Below, one piece after another: positions 1-5,259 of a stretch of 5,259 bases of DNA; the first letter of the stretch is position 1, and each line of letters begins with the position of its first letter. This DNA is from an uncultured Candidatus Planktophila sp. (GTDB lineage: Bacteria; Actinomycetota; Actinomycetes; Nanopelagicales; Nanopelagicaceae). The translations under genes were made by a program, and so were the position numbers. Where the stretch lies: positions 1 through 5,259 of the forward strand of contig CALEZA010000089.1 of the NCBI GenBank assembly GCA_937927965.1, in the 5' to 3' direction. The notes beneath the pieces were generated by a model. The model ran no database searches. It saw only the letters and a list, made by a program, of their open reading frames with translations, and had not been told where the DNA came from.

Positions 1-395
1 GAACAGCATGGGGCTCGTGGATGTCAGCTTCGGCTCCTTATGTAATCGCACCTGTTGAGATGATTGTGGTTATGTACAAGTCACAGTGGAAAAAGAGTAA
101 AAAGGGTGTTTCGACGATTTTCAGAGATGACTTCATGGCATGGACCAACGGTGTGTGGACTTTTAATGGGGAGAGCAAGAAACGAATCGGCCATCCAGCA
201 CCATTCCCGGTCGAATTGCCGAATCGCTGCATTGAACTCTTCTCCTATAAGGGGGATGTGGTCTTTGATCCTTTTATGGGAAGCGGAACCACATTAATTG
301 CAGCTCAGCAGCTGAAGAGAGTTGGGGTAGGTGTCGATATTGACCCTGATTATTGCGAGTTGGCAAAGAATCGAATTCTCCAGGCAAGCAACTAA
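1..395 (+). CDS. DNA methyltransferase (N6-adenine/N4-cytosine type), C-terminal part, 5' truncated by window
   Basis: This is the C-terminal end of a SAM-dependent DNA methyltransferase of the N6_N4_Mtase family, which methylates the exocyclic amine of adenine or cytosine in DNA. The frame is open to the window edge; the first full codon is at 3, and residues TAWGSW precede the Met at 21, so that Met is very probably internal. The visible part carries the conserved RIGHPAPFP segment and, near the end, the SAM-binding motif I in the form DPFMGSGTT, followed by the acidic VDIDPDYCELA strand-helix that contacts the SAM ribose. The catalytic (D/S/N)PP(Y/W) motif IV is not in the visible part. 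Motif I at the C-terminus, with motif IV expected upstream, is the beta-class order. Whether it belongs to a restriction-modification system or is a solitary regulatory methylase cannot be told, because the upstream neighbour is missing. The stop is TAA at 393-395, directly abutting the stop of the convergent gene. Confidence 0.88.
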   Translation, partial: TAWGSWMSASAPYVIAPVEMIVVMYKSQWKKSKKGVSTIFRDDFMAWTNGVWTFNGESKKRIGHPAPFPVELPNRCIELFSYKGDVVFDPFMGSGTTLIAAQQLKRVGVGVDIDPDYCELAKNRILQASN

Positions 396-1211
396 TTAAT
401 TGAAAACAAAGAATCCGTCTCCTTGATCGGTGACTTTAAATCCGTATTCTTCTGCTAATTCCATCTCGCGCCCTTTTCCAAGTTCATCTGGGTAATGAAG
501 ATAGTCATGAATGGAACCGTCAGGAGCAAAGTAAACATCTGCATTCTGACCATAGACAACAAATGCTGGGGCTTCTGCATATCCAGGCTCTCCTCGACGG
601 TCCCTGATACTTCCGCCTGCACAGGTTCCGCAACATTCATTCCAGATGACAATCCAATTCTCATCCTCTAAATCACTCGTCATGGCTTCAAAACGATGAA
701 AGTCGCAATCTTTAGGTAAATAGTTGTCACCATAATCGAGCGCTATAGAGCTCCATAATGGATCTGAAATATCGCCTTCTATAAGTTTCTGAGCTTCAAG
801 GAGCGCAAGATCGCCGACCTCTAAATCCTCCTCATCAGCATCTTCGTCAACTTCATCTATTGCGCCCTGATAAAACTCTTCCCAAGGAAGTTTGAGTGCT
901 GGAATTCCGTATCTCTCGATGAAATCTACAAGAATTTCTTCAATGTCAGAAAATTCTGCGGACTCATGAAATTCATAAACACCACTTAGTTTTGATTCTT
1001 TCCAATTTGATCCAAGTGAAGTGCCTGTTGGGAGATTAAATGTGGAGATTTTTCCATTGGCACAGACATTAAGTACCACACCATTTTCGTATAAGAATGT
1101 GAGGCGCAATCCTAAGGCGGCAAAAACTGACCATGTTCCAGCCGACGCTTGGTGGTCTATAAACACATATAAGTTTTCTACATTATTGAAGTCATACTCA
1201 GTTTTGCTCAT
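396..1211 (-). CDS. Uncharacterised 271-aa acidic protein with a C-terminal CCxxC motif
   Basis: I do not recognise this protein with confidence. It has no signal peptide and no membrane segment, so it is probably cytoplasmic. An N-terminal alpha/beta region (about 1-110, containing YVFIDHQASAGTW) is followed by a very acidic linker at 119-131 (DEVDEDADEEDLE). The C-terminal part (about 165-271) holds WIVIWNECCGTCAGGSI, with Cys193, Cys194 and Cys197, then VVYGQNADVYFAPDGSI and a terminal GFKVTDQGDGFFVFN. Cys50 and Cys169 are the only other cysteines. The helix, 'xxCCxxC', then strand layout recalls DUF6891-like proteins, but that is a weak memory-based resemblance. The long uninterrupted reading frame, regular codon use and clean ATG make it a real gene. 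Its ATG (1209-1211) has no Shine-Dalgarno sequence, and a TACGAT hexamer lies 7 nt upstream, suggesting a leaderless mRNA. It is divergent from prfB and convergent with the methyltransferase, so it is probably a single-gene transcript. Confidence 0.8.
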   Translation of the reverse strand: MSKTEYDFNNVENLYVFIDHQASAGTWSVFAALGLRLTFLYENGVVLNVCANGKISTFNLPTGTSLGSNWKESKLSGVYEFHESAEFSDIEEILVDFIERYGIPALKLPWEEFYQGAIDEVDEDADEEDLEVGDLALLEAQKLIEGDISDPLWSSIALDYGDNYLPKDCDFHRFEAMTSDLEDENWIVIWNECCGTCAGGSIRDRRGEPGYAEAPAFVVYGQNADVYFAPDGSIHDYLHYPDELGKGREMELAEEYGFKVTDQGDGFFVFN

Positions 1212-1218
1212 AGGAATT

Positions 1219-1224
1219 ATCGTA
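1219..1224 (-). promoter_or_regulatory. Putative -10 element for a leaderless transcript of the minus-strand gene
   Basis: Read on the minus strand, TACGAT (a TAnnnT-type -10) is followed by 7 nt (AATTCCT) and then the ATG at 1211. That spacing would put the transcription start on or next to the start codon. There is no purine-rich ribosome binding site. No convincing -35 is seen, which is common for actinobacterial promoters. An overlapping GATAAT hexamer is too close to the ATG to fit as well. Confidence 0.4.
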
Positions 1225-1246
1225 GGGGGTGAGGCTGACAGGGCGC

Positions 1247-1252
1247 TATTCT
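1247..1252 (+). promoter_or_regulatory. Putative -10 element for leaderless prfB
   Basis: TATTCT is followed by exactly 6 nt (TCCTCT) and then the prfB ATG at 1259, which is the geometry of a leaderless actinobacterial promoter. The bases just before the ATG are pyrimidine-rich, so no Shine-Dalgarno pairing is possible there. A CTGACA at 1235-1240 resembles a -35 hexamer but lies only 6 nt from this -10, so it cannot act with it. Confidence 0.45.
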
Positions 1253-1258
1253 TCCTCT

Positions 1259-2362
1259 ATGGCACGCGAATACGATCTCGAAATCACTGAGATAGGCGCG
1301 ACCCTTAAATCTATCGAGCTCGTATTAGACCTGCCTAAGTTAGAAGCGGAAGCAACCGAACTTGAGGCAGCGGCCGGCGTTCCAAACCTTTGGGATGATC
1401 CAGATGCTGCTCAGGCGATTACGAGCAAGCTCTCGCGCACACAAGGAACAATTGCAAAGCTAAAAAACTTGCGACAGCGGGTGGAAGATTTACCAATTCT
1501 CTTCGAACTTGCTGCAGGTGAGAGTGAAGGCTCTGCACTAAAGGATGCAGAAGCGGAATTGGATTCAACAATCAAAGCTATTAGCGAACTAGAAGTTACA
1601 ACGCTTCTTAATGGCGAATACGATGATCGAGATGCACTCATCACAATCAGATCTGAAGCTGGTGGAGTTGAAGCCGCTGATTGGGCACAGATGCTCTATC
1701 GAATGTATCTTCGATACTGCGAAAGACATGAGTTTAAAGTAGATGTCTTAGAAACCTCTTACGCAGAAGAAGCGGGAATCAAATCCGCTACATTTAGAGT
1801 GAGTGCGCCATATGCATACGGAACCCTCTCGGTTGAACAAGGTACTCATCGCTTAGTTCGAATTTCACCTTTTGATTCACAGGCTCGTCGTCATACATCT
1901 TTTGCTGGCGTAGAAGTTGTTCCAGTTGTGGAACAAAGTGATCATATTGAATTAGATGAAAAAGAAATCAGAGTAGATGTTTATCGATCCTCTGGACCAG
2001 GAGGACAAGGAGTAAATACAACTGACTCTGCCGTTCGTTTGACACATATCCCAACAGGAATTGTTGTCTCTTGCCAAAACGAGCGTTCACAAATTCAAAA
2101 TAAAGCAACTGCAATGGCTGTGCTGCAATCCAAGTTGTTGGAGCGACGCCGACAAGAAGAACAAGCAAAAATCAATGCGCTCAAGGGAGATAATTCAGGA
2201 TCGTGGGGCAATCAGATGCGCTCTTATGTTCTTGCTCCATACCAAATGGTGAAAGATCTGAGAAATAATCACGAAACAGGAAACACTTCCGCAGTTCTCG
2301 ATGGTGAAATTGATGACTTTATTGAGGCTGGAATTCGCTGGCGTCGTTCAGCTTCACAGTAA
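1259..2362 (+). CDS. prfB: Peptide chain release factor 2 (RF2)
   Basis: RF2 recognises UAA and UGA in the ribosomal A site and triggers hydrolysis of peptidyl-tRNA. From the ATG at 1259 the product is 367 aa, normal for RF2. The tripeptide anticodon SPF is at 203-205 (in [11 protein letters not shown]), which distinguishes RF2 from RF1 (PxT). The catalytic GGQ is at 248-250 within [17 protein letters not shown]; its Gln is the usual target of PrmC methylation. The N-terminal coiled coil contains the family's NLWDDP segment at about 43-48, and the C-terminus has [20 protein letters not shown]. The frame is continuous: the in-frame UGA with +1 programmed frameshift near codon 26 of E. coli prfB is absent. 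A GTG at 1229 would add 10 residues, but they do not look like RF2, and the purines before it directly touch the codon. The ATG start fits both the family N-terminus and a leaderless promoter. Gene order prfB-ftsE-ftsX-smpB is typical of Actinobacteria. Confidence 0.97.
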   Translation: MAREYDLEITEIGATLKSIELVLDLPKLEAEATELEAAAGVPNLWDDPDAAQAITSKLSRTQGTIAKLKNLRQRVEDLPILFELAAGESEGSALKDAEAELDSTIKAISELEVTTLLNGEYDDRDALITIRSEAGGVEAADWAQMLYRMYLRYCERHEFKVDVLETSYAEEAGIKSATFRVSAPYAYGTLSVEQGTHRLVRISPFDSQARRHTSFAGVEVVPVVEQSDHIELDEKEIRVDVYRSSGPGGQGVNTTDSAVRLTHIPTGIVVSCQNERSQIQNKATAMAVLQSKLLERRRQEEQAKINALKGDNSGSWGNQMRSYVLAPYQMVKDLRNNHETGNTSAVLDGEIDDFIEAGIRWRRSASQ

Positions 2363-2381
2363 TTTTTCAGGCTTAGAACCC

Positions 2382-2431
2382 CCTTCATACGCTCATCTCT
2401 GCTCTAAATACCCTAAACTCGCCTTCATACG
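2382..2431 (+). repeat. 10-bp direct repeat in the prfB-ftsE gap
   Basis: CCTTCATACG occurs at 2382-2391 and again, exactly, at 2422-2431, with start points 40 nt apart, inside the 98-bp gap between prfB and ftsE. The 30 nt between the copies include TAAATA (2405-2410) and TAAACT (2414-2419). The copies are on the same face if the helical repeat is near 10 bp, so they could be regulator half-sites, but chance in such a short word is possible. Confidence 0.5.
2414..2419 (+). promoter_or_regulatory. Possible -10 hexamer upstream of ftsE
   Basis: TAAACT fits the TAnnnT pattern and lies between the two CCTTCATACG copies, about 40 nt before the ftsE start. That leaves room for a leader carrying the visible Shine-Dalgarno sequence. 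No good -35 is placed 16-18 nt upstream. The 98-bp gap is the largest in the prfB-smpB run, so a separate ftsEX promoter is reasonable, but this particular hexamer is a guess. Confidence 0.22.
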
Positions 2432-2446
2432 AATTAAAGAGGCTTT

Positions 2447-2453
2447 GAGGGAG
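2447..2453 (+). promoter_or_regulatory. Ribosome binding site of ftsE, fixing a GTG start
   Basis: GAGGGAG ends 7 nt before GTG at 2461, an ideal Shine-Dalgarno placement. It decides for the GTG start; the nearby ATG at 2454 is in another frame and overlaps the edge of this site. Confidence 0.75.
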
Positions 2454-2460
2454 ATGTTCA

Positions 2461-3150
2461 GTGATTCGCTTTGAGAATGTAACGAAGGTTTATGCTGGTC
2501 AGGAGCGTCCTGCTCTCGATGGCGTGAACCTCGAAATCACCAAAGGTGAGTTTGTCTTCCTTGTTGGAAAGTCAGGATCTGGAAAATCAACATTCTTGCG
2601 TCTAATTCTCCGCGAGGAGCGTCCAACTTCTGGCGTTATCCATGTGGCTGGAAAAGATTTAGGCAAACTTGCAAACCACAAAGTTCCTGAGCTTCGTCGC
2701 CAACTAGGCACCGTATTCCAGGATTTCAGACTTCTTCCGAATAAAACTATCTCGGAGAATATTGCATTTTCCTTACATGTTCTTGGCTACTCTCAGAAGG
2801 AAATCAATCGCGAAATTCCTGAGATGTTGGAACTCGTTGGATTAGAAGATAAAGCCGATCGCCTTCCTTCAGAGATTTCGGGTGGAGAACAGCAGCGCGT
2901 GGCTATTGCTCGTGCGTATGTAACAAAGCCACCAATCATCATTGCCGATGAGCCAACAGGAAACCTTGACCCAGAGCTCTCAGTTGGAATTATGAAGCTC
3001 CTAGACCGCATTAATCGTGAAGGCACTACGGTCTTGATGGCTACTCACGATTCTGGAATTGTGGATCAGATGCGCAAGCGCGTTATTGAACTAGATAGCG
3101 GACATGTAATCCGTGACCAAGTTCGTGGCGTTTATGGATATACAGGTTAA
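2461..3150 (+). CDS. ftsE: Cell division ATP-binding protein FtsE
   Basis: FtsE is the cytoplasmic ATPase of the FtsEX complex, which joins the Z-ring and, through FtsX, switches on peptidoglycan hydrolases outside the membrane. All ABC ATPase motifs are present in the 229-aa product: Walker [10 protein letters not shown] at 36-44, Q-loop Gln87 in VFQDFRLLP, signature SGGEQ at 140-144, Walker B IIIADE at 159-164 with catalytic Glu164, D-loop NLDP at 168-171 and switch His196. The Q-loop context [11 protein letters not shown] is characteristic of FtsE rather than of LolD/MacB-type ATPases. Length is normal for the family. Translation starts at GTG with a strong Shine-Dalgarno sequence. ftsX follows 12 nt after the stop codon, so the pair is surely co-transcribed. 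Confidence 0.97.
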   Translation: MIRFENVTKVYAGQERPALDGVNLEITKGEFVFLVGKSGSGKSTFLRLILREERPTSGVIHVAGKDLGKLANHKVPELRRQLGTVFQDFRLLPNKTISENIAFSLHVLGYSQKEINREIPEMLELVGLEDKADRLPSEISGGEQQRVAIARAYVTKPPIIIADEPTGNLDPELSVGIMKLLDRINREGTTVLMATHDSGIVDQMRKRVIELDSGHVIRDQVRGVYGYTG

Positions 3151-3156
3151 GGGGAG
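3151..3156 (+). promoter_or_regulatory. Ribosome binding site of ftsX
   Basis: GGGGAG begins directly after the ftsE TAA stop and sits 6 nt before the ATG at 3163. The short gap and strong site allow terminating ribosomes to reinitiate, keeping FtsE and FtsX in balance. Confidence 0.7.
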
Positions 3157-3162
3157 AGACAA

Positions 3163-4065
3163 ATGCGTGCTGGTTTTCTATTAAAGGAAGTCCGTATTGG
3201 GCTTCGTCGAAATCTCACAATGACATTTGCTGTTGTGGTTACCGTCGCAATCTCCCTCTCCCTTCTTGGAATTGGCTTACTTTCAAACGCACAAGTAAAT
3301 GCAATGAAGGACTATTGGTATGACAAGATTGAAGTTTCTGTCTTTCTTTGTGGAACTCTTTCAGAGTCACCAACATGTGCAAATGGAGTAGTTACGGCTG
3401 AGCAAAGAGCTGCCATCAAAACAGATCTTGATGCACTTCCAGTTGTGGATAGCGTTTTCTATGAATCTCAAACTGAAGCATTCACTAGATTCAAGGAGCG
3501 CTTCAAGAATTCAGCTATTGCGCAGAATGTAACTGCAGATCAGTTGCCAGAATCATTCCGAGTAAAGCTTAAAGATCCAACACAATTTGATGTTGTAGTA
3601 AGTGCTTTTTCGGGGCGTCCAGGTGTTGACATAGTTCAGGACCAGCGAACAATTCTAGAGAAGTTCTTCCGTTTGCTGGATGTACTTCGAAACGGAGCAC
3701 TTCTCGTCGGTCTCTTCTCTGTTATAACTGCGGCACTTCTGATCTCCAACACATTGAGAATTGCGGCTTTTAACCGCCGCCGCGAAACTGGTGTGATGAA
3801 GTTGGTGGGTGCTAGTTCTTGGTCAATTCAGCTTCCATTCCTCTTGGAAGGTGTCTTCTCGGCAGTTCTCGGATGGGTGTTCGCAACTGGATTGCTCTCA
3901 GGTTTGAAATATGTTGTAGATACTAAGGTCGCTCCATTACTTACTTTCACAAAATTCTTTGCTTGGGATCAGGTTTGGATTTCATCAGCAATTCTGCTCG
4001 GAGTCGGACTCTTTGTCTCAATTCTTGCTTCAGCTCTGACGCTCCGCCGATATCTCAAGGTCTAA
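3163..4065 (+). CDS. ftsX: Cell division membrane protein FtsX
   Basis: FtsX is the membrane subunit paired with FtsE; its extracellular domain relays ATP-driven changes to peptidoglycan hydrolases or their activators (RipC in mycobacteria). The 300-aa sequence has the expected four-helix layout: a short cytoplasmic N-terminus (FLLKEVRIGLRRN), TM1 at about 20-41, a large outside domain at about 42-177, and TM2-TM4 at about 178-201, 226-247 and 271-293, ending in the basic RRYLKV tail. The cytoplasmic stretch NRRRETGVMKLVGAS (204-218) is the conserved FtsE-coupling region of the family. The outside domain has just two cysteines, Cys63 and Cys72 (FLCGTLSESPTC), placed like the pair in other actinobacterial FtsX proteins and likely to form a disulfide. 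It lies 12 nt after ftsE and 22 nt before smpB. Confidence 0.95.
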   Translation: MRAGFLLKEVRIGLRRNLTMTFAVVVTVAISLSLLGIGLLSNAQVNAMKDYWYDKIEVSVFLCGTLSESPTCANGVVTAEQRAAIKTDLDALPVVDSVFYESQTEAFTRFKERFKNSAIAQNVTADQLPESFRVKLKDPTQFDVVVSAFSGRPGVDIVQDQRTILEKFFRLLDVLRNGALLVGLFSVITAALLISNTLRIAAFNRRRETGVMKLVGASSWSIQLPFLLEGVFSAVLGWVFATGLLSGLKYVVDTKVAPLLTFTKFFAWDQVWISSAILLGVGLFVSILASALTLRRYLKV

Positions 4066-4087
4066 GTTAAGACGCTAGGTATCTACC

Positions 4088-4567
4088 ATGGTTAAAGAGA
4101 GCGGGACGAAGCTGATTGCGCAGAACAAAAAAGCGCGCCATGACTATTCGATTCTCGACACCTATGAATGCGGTTTAGTTCTCATGGGAACAGAGGTGAA
4201 GTCGCTCAGAGCAGGTAGAGCATCTCTAGTAGATGGTTTTGCGATGCTCGAAAATGGTGAAATCTGGTTGCACGGAGTTCATATACCTGAATACACAGAG
4301 GGAACTTGGACAAATCACACGCCAAGACGAAAGAGAAAACTTCTACTTCATCGTGAAGAAATTAGAAAGATTGCAGGGAAACTAAAAGATTCCGGTGTGA
4401 GTCTTGTGCCACTTCAACTTTACTTTAAAGATGGTCGAGCAAAAATAGAGCTCGCTCTTGTGAAAGGCAAGAAGGGTCACGATAAGCGTGACTCGTTAGC
4501 TGAGAAACAAGCACAGCTTGATATCAATCGCGCTCTCTCAAGACGACAATCAGGAAAAGATTTCTAG
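4088..4567 (+). CDS. smpB: SsrA-binding protein SmpB
   Basis: SmpB binds the tRNA-like domain of tmRNA and carries it to ribosomes stalled on mRNAs without a stop codon, the first step of trans-translation. The 159-aa product has the family landmarks: QNKKARHDY at 12-20, GTEVKSLR at 34-41 (tmRNA-binding surface), HIPEY at 65-69, and [24 protein letters not shown] in the second half of the barrel. The basic C-terminal tail starts around GKKGHDKRD (127-135); it becomes helical and fills the empty mRNA channel. Length is normal. The ATG at 4088 has only a weak AGGT (4077-4080) as possible Shine-Dalgarno sequence, so translation may depend partly on ribosomes finishing ftsX 22 nt upstream. Its RNA partner ssrA begins about 640 nt downstream. 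The stop is TAG. Confidence 0.97.
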   Translation: MVKESGTKLIAQNKKARHDYSILDTYECGLVLMGTEVKSLRAGRASLVDGFAMLENGEIWLHGVHIPEYTEGTWTNHTPRRKRKLLLHREEIRKIAGKLKDSGVSLVPLQLYFKDGRAKIELALVKGKKGHDKRDSLAEKQAQLDINRALSRRQSGKDF

Positions 4568-4571
4568 TTTA

Positions 4572-5123
4572 GTGTCCCTACTAATTGAAACGGATCGCCT
4601 AATACTTCGCCCGATTTCTCTTAGCGATGTTGATGATCTGCTTGAGTATCAATCCCATCCAGAAATCGTCCGATACATTCCGTGGCCTGAGCGCAGCCGT
4701 CAGCAAGTAATAGAAGCAGCAGAGAAGACAATTTCTAGTTCCAAATTTGATTTAGTGGAAGATGGCGATTTCATAGTCTTAGTCTGGGAATTAAAAGATG
4801 GCGGCAAGGTAGTAGGCCAATCAAATATGGGCCTGAAATCAAAGAATGATCGGTGCGCAGATATTGGATGGGTCACCCACCAAGATTTTCAGCGCAGAGG
4901 CCTGGCTTATGAAGCAACAAAAGCTCTCATGGCGCATGCCTTCTCTCATTTTTCACTCCATCGAATCATTGCTGATATTGATACCCGAAATCCAGAGTCA
5001 GCTGCAATGGCAGAAAAACTTGGAATGCGTCGAGAAGCTGAGTACAAAGACTCTGAATTCTTTAAAGGTGATTGGTGCTCGATGTGGCTTTACGCGATTT
5101 TAGATAGGGAATTTAGGAAGTAG
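4572..5123 (+). CDS. GNAT-family N-acetyltransferase (RimJ/RimL-like)
   Basis: This is an acetyl-CoA-dependent N-acetyltransferase of the GNAT fold, nearest in style to the RimJ/RimL group that modifies protein N-termini, although many members act on small molecules. From GTG at 4572 it is 183 aa and opens with the typical LLIETDRLILRPISLSD strand. Motif A is DIGWVTHQDFQRRGLA, with the acetyl-CoA pyrophosphate loop Q107-R-R-G110-L-A112. Motif B follows as HRIIADIDTRNPESAAMAEKLGM, then the family-typical EYKDSEFFKGDWCSMWLYAIL. The GTG lies 4 nt after the smpB stop and gives the natural N-terminus; a TTG at 4518 in the same frame would add 18 unconserved residues and overlap smpB by 50 nt. Neither start has a well-placed Shine-Dalgarno sequence (AGGA at 4552-4555 is too far from the GTG), so coupling to smpB is likely. 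The substrate cannot be read from sequence. Confidence 0.88.
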   Translation: MSLLIETDRLILRPISLSDVDDLLEYQSHPEIVRYIPWPERSRQQVIEAAEKTISSSKFDLVEDGDFIVLVWELKDGGKVVGQSNMGLKSKNDRCADIGWVTHQDFQRRGLAYEATKALMAHAFSHFSLHRIIADIDTRNPESAAMAEKLGMRREAEYKDSEFFKGDWCSMWLYAILDREFRK

Positions 5124-5170
5124 TCACGCTCGGTAATTGAGGGAATTTCGCGCTAGCCCTATGCGTTCAA

Positions 5171-5201
5171 TACACTTAGAAGGCAGTACAAGATTGACAA
5201 T
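5171..5201 (+). promoter_or_regulatory. Probable ssrA promoter region
   Basis: The 84-nt gap before ssrA must hold its promoter if it is transcribed separately from smpB. Two -10 candidates are seen: TACACT at 5171-5176, which would start a precursor about 25-30 nt longer than mature tmRNA, and GACAAT at 5196-5201, six nt before the mature 5' end. A perfect TTGACA at 5194-5199 is too close to the tmRNA to serve as its -35. I cannot choose between the candidates. Confidence 0.3.
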
Positions 5202-5207
5202 TACATA

Positions 5208-5259
5208 GGGGGTGAACGGTCTCGACTTTAGCTGTTGAGACAGGGGAAGCGTGTCGAGG
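5208..5259 (+). ncRNA. ssrA: tmRNA, 5' end only (cut by window edge)
   Basis: The last 52 nt match the conserved 5' end of one-piece tmRNA. GGGGGTGAACGG is the 5' strand of the tRNA-like acceptor stem and its junction, TCTCGACTTTAG is the D-loop analogue, and AAGCGTGTCGAGG is the start of the long P2 helix. Mycobacterial ssrA begins in almost the same way (GGGGCTGAACGG...TCGACTT). GTCTC (5219-5223) can pair with GAGAC (5237-5241) in this region. The tag-peptide reading frame, pseudoknots and 3' half lie beyond the window. tmRNA, with SmpB, rescues stalled ribosomes and adds a degradation tag to the unfinished protein. Its place just downstream of smpB supports the call. The mature 5' end at 5208 is set by alignment to known tmRNAs and could be off by a base. 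Confidence 0.93.

Noticed and set aside
1235..1240. CTGACA as a -35 element for prfB
   Set aside because: It is only 6 nt from the likely -10 at 1247-1252, far from the 16-18 nt needed.
1229..1258. GTG at 1229 as an upstream start of prfB
   Set aside because: It would add ten residues ([10 protein letters not shown]) that do not resemble RF2 N-termini, the purine run before it touches the start codon with no spacer, and the ATG at 1259 has a well-spaced -10 for a leaderless mRNA.
1021..1290. 89-aa plus-strand open frame over the start of the minus-strand gene and prfB
   Set aside because: It lies antisense to the minus-strand gene and in another frame of prfB, with no Shine-Dalgarno sequence or recognisable protein features; a shadow frame.
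2363..2381. Terminator after prfB
   Set aside because: There is a short T run just after the stop but no GC-rich stem before it.
4846..5103. 85-aa open frame inside the acetyltransferase gene
   Set aside because: It is in another frame of a clear GNAT domain and has no family features of its own.
5140..5160. Possible hairpin AGGG...CCCT after the acetyltransferase gene as a terminator
   Set aside because: Only four base pairs can form and there is no T-tract, so it does not qualify as a rho-independent terminator.

Overview
The window looks like a chromosomal segment from a low-GC member of the Actinobacteria; base composition is roughly in the mid-40s percent GC by eye. Three things suggest this. 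The order prfB-ftsE-ftsX-smpB-(ssrA) is the classic actinobacterial arrangement. The proteins read closely like their mycobacterial and streptomycete counterparts, including an FtsX ectodomain with a Cys pair and an RF2 with no programmed frameshift. The modest GC and short intergenic gaps fit streamlined freshwater lineages of the acI/Nanopelagicales type. The lineage assignment is inference; the gene order and protein signatures are seen directly.

Layout. Positions 1-395 hold the 3' end of a DNA methyltransferase gene (+) whose start lies outside the window. It runs tail-to-tail, with no spacer, into an unrecognised 271-aa gene on the minus strand (396-1211). That gene diverges from prfB (+, 1259-2362) across only 47 bp, and both starts look leaderless, each with a TAnnnT -10-like hexamer 6-7 nt upstream. 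A 98-bp gap with a 10-bp direct repeat separates prfB from ftsE (2461-3150) and ftsX (3163-4065), which are 12 nt apart and each have a strong Shine-Dalgarno sequence. smpB (4088-4567) follows 22 nt later, then a GNAT-family N-acetyltransferase gene (4572-5123) that abuts or overlaps smpB. The first 52 nt of ssrA (tmRNA) run off the right edge from about 5208.

Functionally this is a housekeeping neighbourhood with two themes. prfB (termination at UAA/UGA), smpB and ssrA (trans-translation rescue of stalled ribosomes) handle the end of translation. ftsE and ftsX form the divisome ABC-type complex that controls peptidoglycan hydrolysis. The accessory-looking genes are the methyltransferase and the unknown minus-strand gene at the left, and the acetyltransferase placed between smpB and ssrA. 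I see no transposase, CRISPR array, tRNA, or clear rho-independent terminator. Nothing convincingly points to a new multi-gene system; the least explained element is the minus-strand gene with a CCxxC motif.
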